Below, in pieces: positions 35,406-43,764 of a stretch of 64,000 nucleotides of DNA. The notes under the pieces were generated by a model, which was not told the origin of the DNA, did not search any database, and saw only the letters and a program-made list of their open reading frames with translations. Location: contig CAVZOY010000006.1 of assembly GCA_963777095.1 (NCBI GenBank), positions 868,001-932,000 of the forward strand, read 5' to 3'. The stretch comes from CAVZOY01 sp963777095 (GTDB taxonomy: Bacteria > Actinomycetota > Actinomycetes > Mycobacteriales > Geodermatophilaceae). Both the position numbers and the translations under genes were made by a program. The first letter of the stretch is position 1. Each line of letters opens with the position of its first letter.

Positions 35406-38345
35406 GTGGCGTTGAAAATGCGCGGTGGAATGAAGGTGTACGCCGGGTCGGCGGCGGCCGCCCGGGCGTATCTGGAGGCCGACCGCGGCCGGGCCGATGA
35501 CTACTACCTGACCGAGGGCACCGGCCTGGCCCGCCGCTTCGTGGCCCGCGACGGACGGGTGGCCGAGCGGGCGCCGCTGACGGGGGAGACCTACGAAACC
35601 TGGGTGGCCGGCCGCGACCCGGACACCGGTGAGCCACGGGGGCGGCTGCGCACCGACGAGCGTGCGGTGCGGTTCGTCGAGGTGGTGGTCAACGGCCCGA
35701 AGTCCTGGTCGCTGGCCGCCGCGGTGCACCCGACGTCGCGGCCGCCTACGACGCCGCGCAGGACCGCGCCGCCGCCCAGATCATCGGCTGGCTCGCCGCA
35801 CCACGCGACCACCCGGGTCGGCCCGCGCGGCGGCCAGGTCCAGGTGCCGGTGGAGATGCTGGAGGCGGTGACGGTGCGGCACTACACCTCCCGCGCCGGA
35901 GACCCGCACCGGCATCTGCACCTGCAGCTCGGCGCCCGGGTGTTCGCCGCCGGGAAATGGCGCGGGCTGCACACCGTCGGCGTCCGCGACTTCCTCGCCG
36001 CGCATCAACGGAATCGGGCACGCCGCGGTCGCCTGCGATCCGCAGTTCCGGGCCGCACTCGCCGCGCACGGCTACACCCTGGATGCGACTGGAGAAATAC
36101 TGGAGCTTGCCGCCTACGTCGGCCCGTTCAGCGCACGGGCGGCGCAGATCGGGCGCAACCTGGACCGCTACGAACGCGACTGGATGGCGGCGCACCCCGG
36201 AGAACAGCCCGGTCCGGCGCTGCGGCGGGCCTGGGACGCCCGCGCCTGGGCCGAGGGGCGCCCGGACAAGGTCATCCCCCGCTCCGGGGCCGACCTCGTG
36301 GCGCGGTGGCGAGCCGAGCTGGGGTCACTGGGCTATCGCGATCCGGCCCGCCCCGTCTCGCTGGCGCCGACTCCGATCGGCGCGCTCGACCGCGAGGCTG
36401 CCGTCGACACCGTGCTGACCCGGCTGGCGCCGGCCGCTCGGCCTGGAACGCCGCCGACGTCCGCGGCGAGGTCGAGCGGCTGATCGCCGCGGGGGGCGTC
36501 GTCGCCGACCCGGCGGTGCGCCTCGAGTTGGCCGAGGACCTCACCGCCCGCGCCCTCGACCGGTGCGTTCCCCTGCTGGACCGGGAGGGAGTGCCCGAAC
36601 ACGTCCGGTCCTGGACCTCGCGGCCGGTGCTCGACGTGGAGGCCGACCTGCGCACCCGGTTCGCCGCCCGCGCCGGTCAGCCACCGCTGGGTGCACCGCG
36701 GCCGGCGCCGCTGCCGGCCGGCGTTGTCCGGGGCCTGGACGCCGGTCAGGCCGCGGCGGTCGCCGTCCTGGCCGGCGACCGGCGGCTGGTGGTGGTGGAG
36801 GGCGCGGCCGGCGCGGGCAAGACCACCACGCTGGCCGCTGCCCGCGACCTGCTCGAGCGGCAGGGGCGGCGGCTGGTGGTGGTGACCCCGACGCTGAAGG
36901 CCGCCCAGGTCGCCCGCGCGGAGGTGGGCGCGACCACCGGGTCGGCGGCGTCCCTGGTCTTCGCCCACGGCTGGCGCTGGACCGAGCACGGCGAGTGGAC
37001 CCGACTCGTCGTCGGCGAGGTCGACCCGGTCACCGGCCGCATCCACACCGGGCCGGCGGAGGGGGCCCGGCTGCGGCCCGACGATCTGCTGATCGTCGAC
37101 GAGGCCGGCATGCTCGACCAGGACACCGCCCGCGCTCTGCTCACCGTCGCCGACGAGGCCGGGGCGCGGCTGGCGCTGCTGGGGGACCGCCACCAGCTCG
37201 CCGCGGTCGGCCGCGGCGGCGTCCTGGACCTGGCCGCCGGTCAGGTCGACCCGGCCGCCTGCCTGACATTGGAGTCGGTGCACCGCTTCACCCGCACCGA
37301 CAGCACCGGGCAGACCGTTCCGGACGGTGAGTACGCCGAGCTGACGTTGGCGATGCGGCGGGGTGACACCCCGGGTGTGGTGTTCGACGCCCTCCTCGCC
37401 CGCGGCCGGATCCACCTGCACCCCGACCACGCAGCGCTGCAGGACGCCCTGGCCGCGACCGCCGCCCGCGACCCCCGGGCGGCCGACGTCGCAGTGGTGG
37501 CGGACACCCGCGAGCAGGTCAACGAGCTCAACGCCGCCATCCGCAACCGGCTGGTCGCCGACGGCCGCGTCGACGACGTCCGGGTCGTGACCACGCGGGC
37601 GGGTCAGCGGATCGGCGCCGGCGACAGGATCGCCACCCGGCGCAACGACCGTGACCTGGAGGTGGCCAACCGAGACACGTGGACCGTCACCGCGGTCGGC
37701 CGACGCGGTGGGCTGCTGGTCACCGCCGGCACGGCCACCGGTGACGTCTCCCGGGGCGATGTCACCCCGGCCGGCGCACGGGTCCGGGTGCTGCCCGCCG
37801 ACTACGTCACCGAGCACGTGGAGCTGGCCTACGCCAGCACCGCGTACGGCGTGCAGGGTGACACCGTTCCCGCCGCGCACGTGGTGATCGGTGACCAGAC
37901 CGGCGCGGCCTCGGCCTACGTCGGCATGACCCGCGGACGGTTGTCCAACACCGCGCACCTCGTCGCGGCCGACGTGGCCGAGGCCCGGGCGCAGTGGATC
38001 GCCGTCTTCGGCCGCGACCGGGCCGACCTCGGCCCCGGCCACGCGGCCGAGCTGGCCGCTCGAGAGGCCGCCCGCGACCGCCAGGACCGGTCGCGCGACC
38101 GGACGGCAGCCGCTCCCCCGCGGCCGGTCACCCCGGTACCGAGCGTCCCCCGGCCCGAGGCGGAGCGGCGGGGACCATCCCTCGCCCGTGGGGCGCCGCG
38201 CCGGGCATCGGCCGATGAGCAGGGCCGCCTCCACCGGCCGGCCGCGGGCCCGGACACCAGCAACAGGAGGAGAACCGGAGGATTTCGGGAGCCATCGGTG
38301 GTCGGCTGTCACCAATCGCGCCCGAATGGCGCCTTCTCCCCGTGA
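35406..38345 (+). CDS. MobF-family relaxase/helicase (TraA/TrwC-like), frameshifted
   Basis: About 980 residues. The start is uncertain: GTG 35406, ATG 35418 or ATG 35430, the last giving the canonical MKVYAGSAAAARAYLEADRG. The N-terminal relaxase has tandem Tyr in ADDYYLTEGTGLARRFV and the HUH metal site in DPHRHLHLQLGARVF. The C-terminal helicase has Walker A VEGAAGAGKTTTLAAA, Walker B LLIVDEAGML, and late motifs HVELAYASTAYGVQGDT and AYVGMTRGR. Four frameshifts disturb the relaxase half: base losses near 35735 and 36445, extra bases near 35815 and 36003. It nicks at oriT and unwinds the transferred strand for element mobilisation. Confidence 0.85.
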   Translation: MALKMRGGMKVYAGSAAAARAYLEADRGRADDYYLTEGTGLARRFVARDGRVAERAPLTGETYETWVAGRDPDTGEPRGRLRTDERAVRFVEVVVNGPKSWSLAAAVHPTSRPPTTPRRTAPPPRSSAGSPHHATTRVGPRGGQVQVPVEMLEAVTVRHYTSRAGDPHRHLHLQLGARVFAAGKWRGLHTVGVRDFLAAHQRNRARRGRLRSAVPGRTRRARLHPGCDWRNTGACRLRRPVQRTGGADRAQPGPLRTRLDGGAPRRTARSGAAAGLGRPRLGRGAPGQGHPPLRGRPRGAVASRAGVTGLSRSGPPRLAGADSDRRARPRGCRRHRADPAGAGRSAWNAADVRGEVERLIAAGGVVADPAVRLELAEDLTARALDRCVPLLDREGVPEHVRSWTSRPVLDVEADLRTRFAARAGQPPLGAPRPAPLPAGVVRGLDAGQAAAVAVLAGDRRLVVVEGAAGAGKTTTLAAARDLLERQGRRLVVVTPTLKAAQVARAEVGATTGSAASLVFAHGWRWTEHGEWTRLVVGEVDPVTGRIHTGPAEGARLRPDDLLIVDEAGMLDQDTARALLTVADEAGARLALLGDRHQLAAVGRGGVLDLAAGQVDPAACLTLESVHRFTRTDSTGQTVPDGEYAELTLAMRRGDTPGVVFDALLARGRIHLHPDHAALQDALAATAARDPRAADVAVVADTREQVNELNAAIRNRLVADGRVDDVRVVTTRAGQRIGAGDRIATRRNDRDLEVANRDTWTVTAVGRRGGLLVTAGTATGDVSRGDVTPAGARVRVLPADYVTEHVELAYASTAYGVQGDTVPAAHVVIGDQTGAASAYVGMTRGRLSNTAHLVAADVAEARAQWIAVFGRDRADLGPGHAAELAAREAARDRQDRSRDRTAAAPPRPVTPVPSVPRPEAERRGPSLARGAPRRASADEQGRLHRPAAGPDTSNRRRTGGFREPSVVGCHQSRPNGAFSP

Positions 38346-38381
38346 CGGAGCACAGCCCACCCGAGCCCACCGGAGCCAGCC

Positions 38382-38609
38382 ATGTCGGACGATCCCGCCC
38401 GCCGCGAGCCCGAACTGCTCACCATCACCGAGGCCGCCGAGCTACTCCGCGCTCCGGTGGCCACCCTCCGGTACTGGCGCCACCTGGGCACCGGTCCGCG
38501 CAGCTTCCGCCTCGGCCGCCGCGTCCTCTACCGCTCCGACGACCTGCGCAGCTGGATCGACGCCCAGCACGACGACCAGGTCTCCCCGGCGGCGGGTGCC
38601 CGGCGGTGA
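38382..38609 (+). CDS. Excisionase-like MerR/AlpA helix-turn-helix protein
   Basis: 75 residues. A single winged helix-turn-helix: LLTITEAAELLRAPVATLRY, WRHLGTGPRSFRLGRRVLYR, SDDLRSWIDAQ. This is the typical size and sequence of excisionase or recombination directionality factors encoded just upstream of integrases on actinobacterial elements. Starts 37 bases after the relaxase stop. Confidence 0.85.
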   Translation: MSDDPARREPELLTITEAAELLRAPVATLRYWRHLGTGPRSFRLGRRVLYRSDDLRSWIDAQHDDQVSPAAGARR

Positions 38610-38770
38610 CCGCCCGACCCACGGCCCACACCGCCGTCCACAGATGGTGCCGCGGCCGTCCAGCGAGGCGGGGATCGACGGCAGGATCACCCCCAAGACG
38701 AGCGCGCCGGTGGCAGACCTCCGCGGGCGCGGGGCTCGGCCGGGGCTCGAAGAGAGGCGGGTGATCGAAG

Positions 38771-39985
38771 ATGGCGTCGATCGCGCGGCGGCCTGATGGC
38801 ACGTACCGGCCGCGGTACCGCGACGAACACGGCAAGGAACACGCCCGCCACTTCAAGCGCAAGGTCGACGCCCAGCGATGGCTCGACGAGGTCACCGCGG
38901 CCGTGCAGACGGGCACCTACGTCGACCCCAAGCGGGCCAGGACGACCGTGGGAGAGCTGGCGCCCGTTTGGCTCGCCGGGAAGATCAATCTCAAGCCCAC
39001 CAGCCGGGCCCGCTACGCCGACGTCCTCAAGACCCACGTCCTGCCGCGCTGGGGAGACATCGCGCTGATCCGGGTGACCCACGGCGACGTGCAGGCCTGG
39101 CTGTCCGAGCTCTCCGACCGGGGGCTGGCCGGGGCCTCGGTCCGCAAGGCGCAGGGCGTCCTGTCCGGCATCCTCGGGCTCGCGGTGCGCGACCGGCGCC
39201 TGGCGGTCAACCCCGCGCTCGGCGTGGCCCTGCCGCCGATGCAGGAGAAGCGCCGCCGGTACCTGACCGCCGAGCAGCTGGAGGCACTCGCCGACGCCGC
39301 CGGGCCCGGCCGGGTCGCCGTGCTGGTGCTCGGCTACTGCGGGCTGCGCTGGTCGGAGCTGGCGGCGCTGCGGGTGCGGCACTTCGACCTGCTGCGCCGG
39401 CGGGTGCTCGTCGAGGAGGCCGTCACCGAGGTCGACGGCTCACGCCTGGTCTGGGGCACCCCCAAGACCCAGGGCCGCCGCTCGGTGCCCCTGCCGCGGT
39501 TCCTCGTCGAAGAACTCGCCCGGACGGTGGTGACCCGCCCCGCCGACGAGCTGGCCTTCCATTCGCCGCAGGGCGCCGTGCTGCGCAACCGGAACGCCCG
39601 CTCCGCCTGGTTCGACGCCGCCGCCCGGGCCATCGGCGAGCCCGGGCTCACGCCGCACGAACTCCGGCACACCGCGGCGTCGCTGGCGATCAAGGCGGGC
39701 GCCAACGTCAAGGCGGTGCAGCGGATGCTCGGGCACGCCTCCGCGGCCATGACCCTGGACCGCTACGCCGACCTGTTCGACGACGACCTGGACGACGTGG
39801 CCGACCGGCTGGACGCGCTGCGGGCCGCATCGCGCGGACGAGTTGCGGACTTTTTGCGGACTGAGACCGCTTCGGAGGGCTCGCCTGAGCCTTCCGCGGA
39901 GGTGAATCCGCAGGTCAGAGGAGTGGAGACGAGGGGAATCGAACCCCTAACCCCCGCCTTGCAAAGGCGGTGCTCTGCCAATTGA
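38771..39985 (+). CDS. int: Tyrosine recombinase (integrase) whose 3' end overlaps attR and tRNA-Ala
   Basis: 404 residues. An arm-binding domain is at the N-terminus (ARRPDGTYRPRYRDEHGKEH), then the core-binding domain (TTVGELAPVWLAGKINLKPT), then the catalytic domain with Arg in YCGLRWSELAALRVRHF, the HxLRH box in TPHELRHTAASLAIKAG, and the nucleophile Tyr in MTLDRYADLFDDDLDDVAD. The reading frame runs through the attachment repeat and ends inside the tRNA-Ala gene (…GIEPLTPALQRRCSAN). In the excised circle the last residues would change after TPALQ. TGCGGAC repeats lie within its 3' end. Confidence 0.93.
   Translation: MASIARRPDGTYRPRYRDEHGKEHARHFKRKVDAQRWLDEVTAAVQTGTYVDPKRARTTVGELAPVWLAGKINLKPTSRARYADVLKTHVLPRWGDIALIRVTHGDVQAWLSELSDRGLAGASVRKAQGVLSGILGLAVRDRRLAVNPALGVALPPMQEKRRRYLTAEQLEALADAAGPGRVAVLVLGYCGLRWSELAALRVRHFDLLRRRVLVEEAVTEVDGSRLVWGTPKTQGRRSVPLPRFLVEELARTVVTRPADELAFHSPQGAVLRNRNARSAWFDAAARAIGEPGLTPHELRHTAASLAIKAGANVKAVQRMLGHASAAMTLDRYADLFDDDLDDVADRLDALRAASRGRVADFLRTETASEGSPEPSAEVNPQVRGVETRGIEPLTPALQRRCSAN
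39844..39861. repeat. Right-end TGCGGAC repeats (integrase arm-site-like)
   Basis: TGCGGAC at 39844-39850 and 39855-39861, spaced exactly 11 bases, inside the 3' end of int. Same heptamer and spacing as the triplet at 23520-23548 at the left end. Confidence 0.5.
39923..39965. repeat. attR, 43-bp direct repeat
   Basis: Exact copy of 23369-23411; forms the 3' half of the functional tRNA-Ala gene, so integration leaves the tRNA intact at the right end. Confidence 0.9.
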
Positions 39986-39996
39986 GCTACGTCCCC
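39924..39996 (-). tRNA. tRNA-Ala (anticodon TGC)
   Basis: Cloverleaf on the minus strand: acceptor GGGGACG with CGTCTCC, D-arm AGCTCAATTGGCAGAGC, anticodon stem CCGCC/GGCGG around TTTGCAA (anticodon TGC), T-arm AGGGGTTCGATTCCCCT, discriminator A, no CCA. Integration site of the element. Its pairing with tRNA-Ile downstream of gyrA is conserved in Actinobacteria. Confidence 0.96.
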
Positions 39997-40007
39997 GGGA
40001 GGGGAGA

Positions 40008-40151
40008 TCAGCGACTCGTCGGGGTGCTCACCGCGTCGGGACCGCGGGTGGCCTCGTGCCACAGATCGGCCTCGGCCTTGCCGGACGAGCGCTTGCGGAT
40101 GACCGCCAAGGCGCCGGCCGCGGCGGCGGCGAGGGCCAGCTTCTTGAGCAA
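40008..40151 (-). CDS. DLW-39 family small protein
   Basis: 47 residues, between the two tRNA genes. A TTG start at 40151 is preceded by AGGAGG with nine-base spacing. The peptide reads LKKLALAAAAAGALAVIRKR, a hydrophobic N-terminus, then SSGKAEADLWHEATR containing the DLW signature, and ends VSTPTSR. The family is known only from Actinobacteria and its function is unknown; a single-pass membrane microprotein is likely. Confidence 0.85.
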   Translation of the reverse strand: MLKKLALAAAAAGALAVIRKRSSGKAEADLWHEATRGPDAVSTPTSR

Positions 40152-40176
40152 CGCGCTTTACCTCCTCGCACACGGG

Positions 40177-40250
40177 TGGGCCTGGGAGGACTTGAACCTC
40201 CGGCCTCATCCTTATCAGGGATGCGCTCTAACCGTCTGAGCTACAGGCCC
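40177..40250 (-). tRNA. tRNA-Ile (anticodon GAT)
   Basis: Minus-strand cloverleaf: acceptor GGGCCTG with CAGGCCC, D-arm AGCTCAGACGGTTAGAGC, anticodon stem ATCCC/GGGAT-type around CTGATAA (anticodon GAT), T-arm GGAGGTTCAAGTCCTCC, discriminator A. Second of the gyrA-linked Ile/Ala pair. Confidence 0.96.
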
Positions 40251-40301
40251 GTGAACCTCGAACAGTCTACGTGGCGCGGGGCGCCGATCCAGGTAGGGGG
40301 T

Positions 40302-41030
40302 TCAGTCGCGCTCGGAGAGCGTGACCTCGAGTCCGCCGACCAGGTCCGAGCAGAGGTTGTAGATGAACGTCGTCACCGTGCCGAGCGCCGTGAGCAGGAT
40401 GATGTTCACCGCGCCGATCACCGCGGCGGCACCGAAGACCACGCCGGGCGTGATGACGTCGCCGCCGGCGGACGCGCTCAGCTGCCCGAACAGCTCGTTG
40501 AGCGTGACGAAGACGCCCAGCCCGCTGAGGACGCCGTAGAGGACGCCGACCGCGACCATCCAGATGAAGAACAGCGCCACCGACAGGACGAACGAGATCT
40601 TGAACGCCGACCAGGTGTCGATGTGCCGGAGCTGGAGGCGGGCCCGACGCGGTCCGCGACCGCCCTTGGTCACCGGCCTGCGGCTGGGAGTGCTGCTCTT
40701 GCCCCTGGCCGGGGTCTTCGCAGCCACGGTGCCGGCCGCGGCCGCAGCAGCAGCGCCGGTCGCGGAGCCGGCCGCGACCGTGCGCGACGTGCCAGTGGCC
40801 GGGGTGGCTGGGCGCTCGCCCGTGGCGGGGGGCGGCACGGCGGCGGACGCGGACGCCGCGCGGCCGGCCTGCACGACCCGGTTCTGACCGGTCGGGATCG
40901 ACTGCGTGGAGGACACCGACGGCTCGGCCCGGTCGCCCGCCGTCGGGGCTGCCTCGGCAGCCGCCGGCGGAGCGTCGGTGCCGTCCTCGCGGGTGCCGGT
41001 GCGCACCGAACCCTGCGGCCGGTCGCTCAT
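40302..41030 (-). CDS. DUF3566 transmembrane protein
   Basis: 242 residues. A long low-complexity Ala/Pro/Thr N-terminal half is followed by the conserved DUF3566 domain: RRARLQLRHIDTWSAFKISF, membrane helix VLSVALFFIWMVAVGVLYGV, NELFGQL, and a second helix AAAVIGAVNIILLTALGTVT, ending NLCSDLVGGLEVTLSERD. It is the usual gene directly downstream of gyrA in Actinobacteria. The family is implicated in cell-shape or division functions but not well defined. Confidence 0.9.
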   Translation of the reverse strand: MSDRPQGSVRTGTREDGTDAPPAAAEAAPTAGDRAEPSVSSTQSIPTGQNRVVQAGRAASASAAVPPPATGERPATPATGTSRTVAAGSATGAAAAAAAGTVAAKTPARGKSSTPSRRPVTKGGRGPRRARLQLRHIDTWSAFKISFVLSVALFFIWMVAVGVLYGVLSGLGVFVTLNELFGQLSASAGGDVITPGVVFGAAAVIGAVNIILLTALGTVTTFIYNLCSDLVGGLEVTLSERD

Positions 41031-41193
41031 GCCAGTCTCCCGTTCCCATGCGGCACCGGCCGCGTACTCAGGACCGGCACGGAGCAGCGCGGGTGCGCGC
41101 GGCGCCGGTCAGAAACGACTGCGGACGGCCCGGTCCCGAAACGCCGTCGGGAACGGTGTTCGCCCCGGGTCCGGTCCGTCATCGCTGTTCAGA

Positions 41194-43662
41194 CTAGGCG
41201 GCGGGCTCGTCGTTGTCCGTCGTACGCGCGATCGCCACGATGCTGACGTCCTCGGGCAAGTTCATGAGCTTGACACCCATCGTCGCGCGGTCCTTGTTGT
41301 GCCGGACACCGTTGACCGGCGTGCGGATGACGCCCCCGCTGGAGGTGATCGCGTACAGCTCGTCCCCGAGGGTCACGGCCAGCGCCCCCACGAGCGCACC
41401 CTTGCGCGCCTTCGGGTCGGCGGTGAGCACGCCCTTGCCGCCGCGTCCCTGGTTCGGGTAGTTCTCGATCCCGGTCCGCTTGGCGAAGCCGCGCTCGGTG
41501 GCGACGAGCACGTCGACGCCCTCCTCGACGACCATCATCGACAGCAGCCGGTCGTCCTCGGACAGCGAGATCCCGCGCACGCCCTCGGTGGCCCGGCCCA
41601 TCGGCCGCAGCGCGACGTCGTCGGCCGTGAACCGGATCGACATGGCCTTGCGGGTGACCAGGAGCAGGTCCTGGTCCTGGTCGATGAGGACGGCACCGAC
41701 GAGTTCGTCGCCCTCACGCAGGTTGACGGCGATGACGCCGCCCTGGCGGGGGGAGTCGAAGTCGGTCAGCCGGGTCTTCTTCACCTGGCCCCGCGCCGTG
41801 GCCAGCGCCAGGTACGGCGCGACGCCGTAGTCCTTGATCTGCATGACCTGGGCGATCTTCTCGTCCGGCTGGAAGGCCAGCAGGTTCGCCACGTGCTGGC
41901 CCCGGGCCGTGCGGTTGGCCTCCGGCAGCTCGTAGGCCTTCGCGCGGTAGACCCGGCCCTTGTTCGTGAAGAAGAGGATCCAGTCGTGGGTGGAGCCCAC
42001 GAAGAAGTGGTCGACGATGTCGTCCTGCTTCAGCTGGGCCCCCATCACGCCCTTGCCGCCGCGGCGCTGCGACCGGTAGAGGTCGCTCTTGGTCCGCTTG
42101 GCGTAGCCGGTGCGGGTGATGGTGACGACGACCTCCTCCTCCGCGATGAGGTCCTCCATCGACACGTCGCCCTCGTTGGCGACGAACTTCGTGCGGCGGT
42201 CGTCGCCGTACTTCTCGACGATCTCGGCCAGCTCGTCGTGGATGATCTGCCGCTGCCGCTCGGGGGAGGCGAGGATCGCCTCCAGGTCGGCGATGCGGGC
42301 CTCGATCTCGGCCAGCTCGTCGAGGATCCGCTGGCGCTCCAGGGCGGCCAGCCGGCGCAGCTGCATGTCCAGGATCGCGGTGGCCTGGATCTCGTCGATG
42401 TCCAGGAGCTCCATCAGGCCACCGCGGGCGGCATCGGCGGACTCGCTGTTGCGGATCAGGGTGATGACCGCGTCGAGCTGGTCGAGCGCCTTGGCGTAGC
42501 CGCGCAGGATGTGCGCGCGCTCCTCGGCCTTGCGCAGCCGGTACCGGGTGCGCCGCTGGATGACCTCGATCTGGTGGTTCACGTAGAGCTTGATCAGCTC
42601 GTCGAGGCGCAGCGTCCGGGGGACGCCGTCGACGATCGAGAGCATGTTGCAGCCGAAGGTGGTCTGCAGCTGGGTGTGCTTGTAGAGGTTGTTCAGCACG
42701 ACCTTGGCGACGGCATCCCGGCGCAGGGTGATGACCAGCCGGCGGCCGACGCGGTCGGAGGACTCGTCGGCGATCTCGCTGATGCCCTGCAGCCGCCCGT
42801 CCTTGACGGCGTCGGCGATCGCCTCGGCCAGGTTGTCCGGGTTGACCTGGTACGGCAGTTCGGTGCAGACCAGCTGCACCCGGCCGCGGGAGTCCTCCTC
42901 GACCGTGACGACGGCGCGCATGCGCACCGAGCCGCGACCGGTCCGGTAGGCGTCCTCGATGCCCTCCCGGCCGACGATCAGGCCGTGGGTCGGGAAGTCC
43001 GGGCCCTTGACCCGCTCCATGCAGGCGGCGAGCGCTTCCTCGGGCTCGGCGTCGGGGTGCTCGAGGACCCAGAAGACGGCCGCGGCCACCTCGCGCAGGT
43101 TGTGCGGCGGCATGTTGGTGGCCATGCCGACGGCGATGCCGGCCGAGCCGTTGATCAGCAGGTTCGGGATGCGCCCCGGCAGGACCAGGGGCTCCTGGTT
43201 CTTGCCGTCGTAGTTGGGCTGGAAGTCGACGGTGTCCTCGTCGATGTTGGCCAGCATCTCCATGGCCAGCGGCGTGAGCCGTGCCTCTGTGTAACGCATC
43301 GCCGCCGCAGGGTCATTGCCCGGCGAGCCGAAGTTGCCCTGGCCGTCGACCAGCGGATAGCGCATCGACCACGGCTGGGCCAGCCGCACGAGGGCGTCGT
43401 AGATCGAGGTGTCGCCGTGCGGGTGGTAGTTACCCATCACCTCACCGACGACGCGGGCGCACTTGACGTAGCTGCGGTCGGGTCGGAAGCCCTGGTCGTA
43501 CATGGCGAACAGCACGCGGCGGTGCACGGGCTTCAGGCCGTCGCGGACCTCGGGCAGGGCGCGGCCGACGATGACCGACATCGCGTAGTCGATGTAGCTG
43601 CGCTGCATCTCCTGCTGGAGGTCGACCGGCTCGACGCGGTCGCGGCTCGGGGTTTCGGTCAC
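41194..43662 (-). CDS. gyrA: DNA gyrase subunit A
   Basis: 822 residues. Breakage-reunion domain with catalytic Tyr124 in DPAAAMRYTEARLTPLAME, and the quinolone region NYHPHGDTSIYDALVRL, wild-type in pattern (Asp89 retained; Thr85 at the position of Mycobacterium Ala90). The C-terminal beta-pinwheel contains the GyrA box QRRGGKGV. ATG start at 43662. Supplies negative supercoiling with GyrB. Frame is intact. Separated from gyrB by 102 bases carrying a dispersed repeat copy. Confidence 0.98.
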   Translation of the reverse strand: MTETPSRDRVEPVDLQQEMQRSYIDYAMSVIVGRALPEVRDGLKPVHRRVLFAMYDQGFRPDRSYVKCARVVGEVMGNYHPHGDTSIYDALVRLAQPWSMRYPLVDGQGNFGSPGNDPAAAMRYTEARLTPLAMEMLANIDEDTVDFQPNYDGKNQEPLVLPGRIPNLLINGSAGIAVGMATNMPPHNLREVAAAVFWVLEHPDAEPEEALAACMERVKGPDFPTHGLIVGREGIEDAYRTGRGSVRMRAVVTVEEDSRGRVQLVCTELPYQVNPDNLAEAIADAVKDGRLQGISEIADESSDRVGRRLVITLRRDAVAKVVLNNLYKHTQLQTTFGCNMLSIVDGVPRTLRLDELIKLYVNHQIEVIQRRTRYRLRKAEERAHILRGYAKALDQLDAVITLIRNSESADAARGGLMELLDIDEIQATAILDMQLRRLAALERQRILDELAEIEARIADLEAILASPERQRQIIHDELAEIVEKYGDDRRTKFVANEGDVSMEDLIAEEEVVVTITRTGYAKRTKSDLYRSQRRGGKGVMGAQLKQDDIVDHFFVGSTHDWILFFTNKGRVYRAKAYELPEANRTARGQHVANLLAFQPDEKIAQVMQIKDYGVAPYLALATARGQVKKTRLTDFDSPRQGGVIAVNLREGDELVGAVLIDQDQDLLLVTRKAMSIRFTADDVALRPMGRATEGVRGISLSEDDRLLSMMVVEEGVDVLVATERGFAKRTGIENYPNQGRGGKGVLTADPKARKGALVGALAVTLGDELYAITSSGGVIRTPVNGVRHNKDRATMGVKLMNLPEDVSIVAIARTTDNDEPAA

Positions 43663-43682
43663 GGTTCAGATCTCCACAGTTC

Positions 43683-43749
43683 GAAGGACCCCGTCCTCCC
43701 CACCCTTCGCAAGCTCAGGGCGGGACCCGGGACGGGGCCGGGGGTCGTG
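43683..43749 (+). repeat. Dispersed GC-rich repeat, copy B (gyrB-gyrA gap)
   Basis: Starts GAAGGACCCCGTCCTCCCC, contains CTTCGCAAGCTCAGGGCGGG and GACGGGGCC. Aligns with copy A at 18468-18535 over its whole length and fills most of the gap between gyrB and gyrA. Confidence 0.55.
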
Positions 43750-43764
43750 CAGGGCTAGCGGCAC

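Larger units (their letters stand above)
23369..39965. mobile_element. Integrative mobilisable element in tRNA-Ala carrying defence cargo
   Basis: A 16.6-kb insertion bounded by an exact 43-bp direct repeat (23369-23411 and 39923-39965). The right copy is the 3' half of an intact tRNA-Ala(TGC) gene. Tyrosine integrase and an excisionase-like gene lie at the right end, followed inward by a MobF relaxase-helicase. Cargo: E2-E1/JAMM conjugation cassette, XRE/ImmA regulator, type I restriction genes and Mrr. No coupling protein, FtsK/TraB-type translocase or secretion genes are visible, so it is probably mobilised by a helper. Confidence 0.85.
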
